Origin: Bacillota bacterium
GTDB taxonomy: Bacteria > Bacillota_I > Bacilli_A > RFN20 > CAG-826
DNA: 10,229 nucleotides
NCBI GenBank assembly: GCA_023422095.1
Contig: JAEZSD010000097.1
Coordinates: forward strand, 1-10,229
Reading direction: 5' to 3'
Shown: in pieces, positions 6,712 through 10,229 of the stretch
Layout of the letters: every line of letters starts with the position of its first letter
Position numbering within the stretch: the stretch's first letter is position 1
Notes under the pieces: generated by a model
What the model was told of the DNA's origin: nothing
The model's input: the letters and a program-made list of their open reading frames with translations, nothing else
Databases searched by the model: none
Translations under genes and position numbers: made by a program

Positions 6712-9648
6712 TTAGTCGAGGATTACTGGAGCAGGAACTGGTTCTTCAGCAGTTGGCCATGCATCAAACACATAGAATGTCGTGTAGAATTTAACACTTG
6801 GTGCGATTCCGAGTGAATCAACTGATGAATAGAGATACGCATCAATTCCAGCGGTATAGAAGTTAGCAAATGTTTCTTCCATATAAGCGACACCAACAGC
6901 ATCAAACACGATTGTGTAAGTGACTGCGCCACCTTCGCCTTCAACACGTTCCCAAGAAGAGGTAAGACCTTCTTCATCGGTATCGGTTGTGCCATCATAA
7001 TAGGCATATAATTCGGTGTAATCGCTGTAATTGCCATCATTGGTAGCGTAAATGCAGATAGCATATAAGAAGGCAGCGATATCATCTGTATTCATTTCAA
7101 CAGTTTCGATAACGACTTGTAATCTTCCATCAGATAGTTTTGTAACATCAGAGGAGAGAATTGTTAACAATGGGACAGCAACACCTTCATTAGCGATGAC
7201 AAAGCTGTCACCAGCAGCCCATAAGGAATCGAAGGACCAAGGTTGATCTTCATAGATTAAGTTTTCACTAACAACAGAAGTGTCTGGTCCCCAGTTGAGT
7301 GTGAAACCAGAGGAGTTGTCGGATTTTAAAACTTCTAAGAAGTTTAGAGGATCGAGTGAGTTACCAGAAATGGAACCGAATCCTAAATCGAATTGTCCGA
7401 CTTGTAAGTGTTTTGTATAAACATCTTCATAGTTAGAGGTACCATCATGGTTAACAACAGTAAGTTTGACTTTGTTTTCAGAAACATAACTTGAGTTGAA
7501 AGCGCTCTCAATGTAACCAGAAATTTCTTCACCGTAATCAACGCTATCAGATGGGTTCATCCATTCGATGACGATTGAGATTTTGGTTGGGTTTTTCTTG
7601 GTTCCTAATTCAAGCTCGCCATTTTCAACTAATTGAGTAACAGCTTGACGGAAGTAAATTTTAGCGGCAGACAAGTTGAAACCTTGTGTTTCTGGATAGT
7701 AATCAGCCATAGCATCGGCGTGTTCATCTGTAGCATTCCATGCAAGACCGTTTTCTGGGTCAATCATGTAGTTAGATGAGTAGTATTCGTTAGAAGCGAT
7801 ACGGCCTCTGTTAGCAGCATATTGTCCTCTATCGATAGAGAAGTTTAATCCTTTTAAGAAGCTCTTGTTGCTCATCCAAGGTTTGACATCCCAGTATTGA
7901 GCTTCAGGAGTTTGAACAATGGCGCCTTCTTCACCGAATAATTCTTCCCAACGTTCTGGAGTACAGGAGTTAACGTTTAATTTGAAAACAGCGTCACCAG
8001 TAGTTGTAGTTGTGCGAGGATCGTTACGGTATTTCTTAATGTATTCGATAGTTGGAATACCAGCAGCGTCAAGGTTACCCTTTAAGAATTCTTTGAACAC
8101 TAAAGTGTTGTCAGTTTGAGCGCCGGTATAAACAGCAATTTTAACACCAGGAATACGGTAAGAGTTTACCATTTCAGGAAGATCATTTTCAAACCAAGCA
8201 TCATTCTTTTTGAAAGCGATGGTTTTGTCTTCTTCCCAATACTCTAAGGTAAAAGCACCTAAAGAGAGAATTGTGTCAACTGGAGTGGCAATGTTTCCAG
8301 CACCACCAGTGATGAAAGTACCGAGTTTGGTAACTCCACCTTTGACACCAGCGTCACCACCAAGGACTTCCAAGAAATCTCTGGAAATTGGTTGATAAAG
8401 CGATGAGGATAAGCCATACATGGCATAGAATGGAGTGACACTTGTTGTCATGTTAACAACAATGTAGTCTCCGGTTACATCGCCAGCATCATCGTGACCA
8501 GTAAATAATTTGACGTTATTTGCGAAAGCGGCATCATCGATGTCAGCAGCTTCAGCTGTGGCATCAAAGTAGGCAGAAGCACCAACGATACCATAAGAAG
8601 TATCAGCGGCTAATTCAGCACCACGATATAAGCCAAAGCTTTGAGTTAATAAGACTTTGAAAGCATCGACATAGTCATCAATGGTAACTGAACGTTCATC
8701 AAAGACTGAATATTCTGGCTTTGTAGAAAGAGTGCGGAATTTAACACCACCATCTGCGCCTGTTCTAACATGGAATTTGAACCATGAAGATTTTGCAGTT
8801 TGATCTTCTGCGGCAGTGAATACGCCTGTTTCTTCATCATAAGCACCAGCAACTGGGCGAGCATCTTTTGCTAAGGATGGGTACCAATCGTAACCATTCT
8901 TTTCTGAGTTCATTCTGGTTCCCCAGTATGCAGAACTGATGTAGGCGCCTAAGTCAGAGACTTCGGAACCTTGAGCGTTAAGAATGTTGATATTCTTTGG
9001 ATCGCTTGCAGAACCGGAGTGATAATATCTCTTCCATTCTGCTTTGGTTTCACTAGCTAAATCACCAGTGATATTTCCTTCATTAAGGATACCAAATCCG
9101 TAACCAGTTATGTAACTTTCTGCAGCTTTTTGAACGCGAGGGTTGTACATGACGTATCCACCATTTTCAAATAGAGAGATACCAGTTAAGGATTCATCCA
9201 TGGCATATTGTTCCAATTTGCCAAGAATTTCTTGCTTTTCAGCAATTGAGGCGGAGTAGGAAGCTGCTCCTGTCAGTGGATCACCACTATAGACATTTAA
9301 TCTGAGTTTACGAGTCACGTCTTCAGTAGATTCATAGACTTCGATTGTAGCGGCACCGCTAGCGACACCAGTGACAACGCCATCTTCATCAACTGTTAAC
9401 ACTGCTTCATCACTTGATTCATAAGTATATTCGCGTGCGACAGGGTTTTCTGGATCGTAATCACTAGCCTGAGCTTCGATGATTTCAACTTGGGCAGTAT
9501 CTCCAACTTTGACAGATGTGACACCGCTATCTAGAGAAGCACTGAAAGAAAAGTCAACAGGCTGTTCTTTTGGTCTTCCACAAGCGGTTAATCCAGCAAA
9601 GAGAAGAGAAGCCGATAAAAGTGAAACAACGAATTTTGTTTTTTTCAT
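6712..9648 (-). CDS. oppA: Oligopeptide-binding lipoprotein OppA, large form with an N-terminal Ig-like domain
   Basis: This is the extracellular peptide receptor that delivers substrate to OppB/OppC. A basic N-terminus, a hydrophobic stretch and the lipobox LTAC (20-23) predict lipid attachment at C23 after signal peptidase II cleavage. Residues about 38-120 resemble a bacterial Ig-like group 2 (Big_2) module (SSDEAVLTVDEDGVVTGVAS, 78-97). The family-5 solute-binding region follows, for example the YWEEDKTIAFKKNDAWFEND stretch (470-489) and the LNFSIDR motif (601-607). After about residue 835 comes a beta-rich, acidic and aromatic extension of about 140 residues that I do not recognise. At 978 residues it is far longer than the usual 540-600 and similar in size to Mollicutes OppA proteins. 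No Walker A motif is visible, unlike the ecto-ATPase OppA reported in Mycoplasma hominis. AAGGAGA lies 5 nt before the ATG. Its own promoter and terminator make it a separate unit next to oppBCDF. Confidence 0.93.
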   Translation of the reverse strand: MKKTKFVVSLLSASLLFAGLTACGRPKEQPVDFSFSASLDSGVTSVKVGDTAQVEIIEAQASDYDPENPVAREYTYESSDEAVLTVDEDGVVTGVASGAATIEVYESTEDVTRKLRLNVYSGDPLTGAASYSASIAEKQEILGKLEQYAMDESLTGISLFENGGYVMYNPRVQKAAESYITGYGFGILNEGNITGDLASETKAEWKRYYHSGSASDPKNINILNAQGSEVSDLGAYISSAYWGTRMNSEKNGYDWYPSLAKDARPVAGAYDEETGVFTAAEDQTAKSSWFKFHVRTGADGGVKFRTLSTKPEYSVFDERSVTIDDYVDAFKVLLTQSFGLYRGAELAADTSYGIVGASAYFDATAEAADIDDAAFANNVKLFTGHDDAGDVTGDYIVVNMTTSVTPFYAMYGLSSSLYQPISRDFLEVLGGDAGVKGGVTKLGTFITGGAGNIATPVDTILSLGAFTLEYWEEDKTIAFKKNDAWFENDLPEMVNSYRIPGVKIAVYTGAQTDNTLVFKEFLKGNLDAAGIPTIEYIKKYRNDPRTTTTTGDAVFKLNVNSCTPERWEELFGEEGAIVQTPEAQYWDVKPWMSNKSFLKGLNFSIDRGQYAANRGRIASNEYYSSNYMIDPENGLAWNATDEHADAMADYYPETQGFNLSAAKIYFRQAVTQLVENGELELGTKKNPTKISIVIEWMNPSDSVDYGEEISGYIESAFNSSYVSENKVKLTVVNHDGTSNYEDVYTKHLQVGQFDLGFGSISGNSLDPLNFLEVLKSDNSSGFTLNWGPDTSVVSENLIYEDQPWSFDSLWAAGDSFVIANEGVAVPLLTILSSDVTKLSDGRLQVVIETVEMNTDDIAAFLYAICIYATNDGNYSDYTELYAYYDGTTDTDEEGLTSSWERVEGEGGAVTYTIVFDAVGVAYMEETFANFYTAGIDAYLYSSVDSLGIAPSVKFYTTFYVFDAWPTAEEPVPAPVILD

Positions 9649-9669
9649 ATCTTTCTCCTTTCTTTAAGT

Positions 9670-9693
9670 GCGACCACACATGCGTGAGGCCGC
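9670..9693 (-). promoter_or_regulatory. Stem-loop in the oppA leader RNA
   Basis: The minus-strand leader can fold GCGGCC against GGTCGC (one G-U pair). A T-T mismatch and an inner CAC/GTG stem closed by the loop GCAT follow. This GC-rich patch stands out in an AT-rich leader and ends 9 nt before the oppA ribosome-binding site. There is no T-run, so it is not a terminator. mRNA stabilisation or control of translation are the likely roles. Confidence 0.45.
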
Positions 9694-9712
9694 CAAATAT
9701 GAATTTGGGTTA

Positions 9713-9741
9713 ATTTTAAGGGTTATATGTTAATGTGTAAA
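9713..9741 (-). promoter_or_regulatory. SigA-type promoter of oppA
   Basis: On the minus strand the -35 box TTTACA (9741-9736) and the -10 box TAAAAT (9718-9713) are each 5 of 6 to consensus and 17 bp apart. The expected start is near 9706, giving a leader of about 58 nt that contains the stem-loop and the ribosome-binding site. In AT-rich DNA chance matches occur, but position and spacing are right. Confidence 0.68.
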
Positions 9742-9774
9742 GAATTAATTTAAAAAATATAAAATAATTGCTTT

Positions 9775-9794
9775 GATAATAATATATTATTATC
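9775..9794. promoter_or_regulatory. 20-bp perfect palindrome upstream of oppA
   Basis: GATAATAATATATTATTATC equals its own reverse complement. Its centre is about 79 bp upstream of the predicted oppA transcription start, a plausible site for an activator. Because it is almost wholly A/T, chance or an intrinsically bent UP-like element are alternatives. Confidence 0.35.
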
Positions 9795-10042
9795 CAATTT
9801 TACAAATATCTTTCTATTTATACATTTTAAGCCAATTTATACTGAATTAAATTCTAATTTTTATTAGCGGAAAAGAGAGAAAATGAGCACTTTTTTATTA
9901 AAAATACTATATTAAAATCTCTTGGCGTGGTTATCGCCATTAAATAATGGGTTAATATAATTGCATCTCTAAGAATTTCTTGTGACTCTATCTTTATTTA
10001 ATTGTTGCTAATTAATTTATAACTTAACTATATAGATCTAAT
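9795..10042. other. AT-rich spacer without a supported gene
   Basis: This stretch separates the tRNA terminator from the oppA control region. I see no convincing gene. The plus strand has an 11-codon open frame (9883-9915) with only a poor ribosome-binding site. Two small overlapping hairpins (TGGCG/CGCCA at 9923-9939 and CCATTA/TAATGG at 9937-9950) exclude each other and are too weak to call. Confidence 0.5.
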
Positions 10043-10087
10043 AAAAAAATCCTCCTTAATTTTACCTTAGTGGTACAATTTAGGGAG
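10043..10087 (-). terminator. Terminator of the tRNA transcription unit
   Basis: On the minus strand, 16 nt after the tRNA-Ser CCA end, an imperfect hairpin closes on GGTA/TACC around a five-base loop. Its longer stem has two mismatches, and a run of seven T follows at 10049-10043. It ends the tRNA transcript and insulates oppA from it. Confidence 0.7.
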
Positions 10088-10102
10088 CATTTTCAGATTC
10101 GA

Positions 10103-10193
10103 TGGCGGAGAATTAGGGATTTGAACCCTAGCGGGGCTTGCACCCCCTATCGGTTTTCAAGACCGACCCCTTCAACCACTTGGGTAATTCTCC
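10103..10193 (-). tRNA. tRNA-Ser (anticodon UGA)
   Basis: The minus strand folds as a class II tRNA of 91 nt with an encoded CCA. The acceptor stem is GGAGAAT/ATTCTCC with discriminator G. The anticodon stem TCGGT/ACCGA holds the loop CTTGAAA, which places TGA at the anticodon (10159-10157). A long variable arm with a GGGG/CCCC stem follows, and the T arm is TAGGG-TTCAAAT-CCCTA. Long variable arm, discriminator G and anticodon all fit a serine tRNA reading UCA/UCG codons. It lies 6 nt downstream of another tRNA on the same strand. Confidence 0.97.
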
Positions 10194-10199
10194 ATAAAA

Positions 10200-10229
10200 T
10201 GGTGGACCATCCAGGATTCGAACCTGGAA
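10200..10229 (-). tRNA. Partial tRNA (3' end), cut by the window edge
   Basis: The minus strand shows the T arm CCAGG-TTCGAAT-CCTGG, the acceptor 3' strand ATGGTCC, discriminator A and an encoded CCA (10202-10200). The anticodon lies outside the window, so the amino acid cannot be stated. With tRNA-Ser it forms a cotranscribed tRNA cluster that continues to the right. Confidence 0.93.

Noticed and set aside
6712..9648. Ecto-ATPase function of OppA, as reported for the similarly sized Mycoplasma hominis protein
   Set aside because: No GxxxxGK[ST] Walker A motif is present in the translation.
207..9648. UGA-as-tryptophan genetic code suggested by Mollicutes-like protein sizes
   Set aside because: All five genes read through without in-frame TGA under the standard code, Trp is encoded by TGG, and all stops are TAA.
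9883..9915. Short plus-strand open frame of 11 codons upstream of oppA
   Set aside because: It has only a weak purine-rich stretch before the ATG and no recognisable peptide; chance frames of this size are expected.
9923..9950. Riboswitch-like alternative hairpins upstream of oppA
   Set aside because: The stems are 5-6 bp, lie upstream of the predicted oppA start, and no known riboswitch core is visible.

Overview
The window carries one complete oligopeptide (Opp/Ami-type) ABC importer locus. All of it is on the minus strand, in the order oppA, oppB, oppC, oppD, oppF read from right to left, and it lies downstream of a minus-strand tRNA cluster. The lipoprotein OppA captures peptides outside the cell. 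OppB and OppC form the membrane channel, and OppD and OppF are the paired ATPases. The five genes fill about 9.4 kb.

The organism looks like a low-GC Gram-positive (Bacillota). The intergenic DNA is AT-rich, ribosome-binding sites are AGGAGG-like, promoters are SigA-like, OppA has a lipobox signal, and the OppD/OppF C-termini resemble the AmiE/AmiF type of lactic acid bacteria. The very large OppA and the enlarged ATPases also recall Mollicutes. An Erysipelotrichia- or Mollicutes-related lineage is my best guess, but it is an inference. The reading frames stay open under the standard code, all five stops are TAA, and Trp is read from TGG, so UGA-as-Trp recoding is not indicated.

Layout from right to left: a partial tRNA at the edge, tRNA-Ser(UGA), their terminator, an AT-rich spacer of about 250 bp, a 20-bp palindrome, the oppA promoter and a structured leader, and oppA. 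An intrinsic terminator follows oppA, then a near-consensus promoter overlapped by an 18-bp perfect palindrome, then the tightly packed oppB-oppC-oppD-oppF. A terminator follows oppF, and the last 170 bp hold two further inverted repeats. oppA and oppBCDF therefore appear to be separate transcription units with read-through possible. This fits the excess of binding protein usual for such systems and lets the translocator be controlled on its own.

The core importer is ordinary, but four of its five subunits are enlarged. OppF has a charged, partly coiled-coil insertion of about 180 residues before its Q-loop. OppD has a different one of about 255 residues after its Q-loop. OppC has an extracytoplasmic domain of about 345 residues between TM1 and TM2. 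OppA carries an N-terminal Ig-like (Big_2-type) module and a C-terminal beta-rich extension. I see no mobile element, CRISPR array or broken gene.
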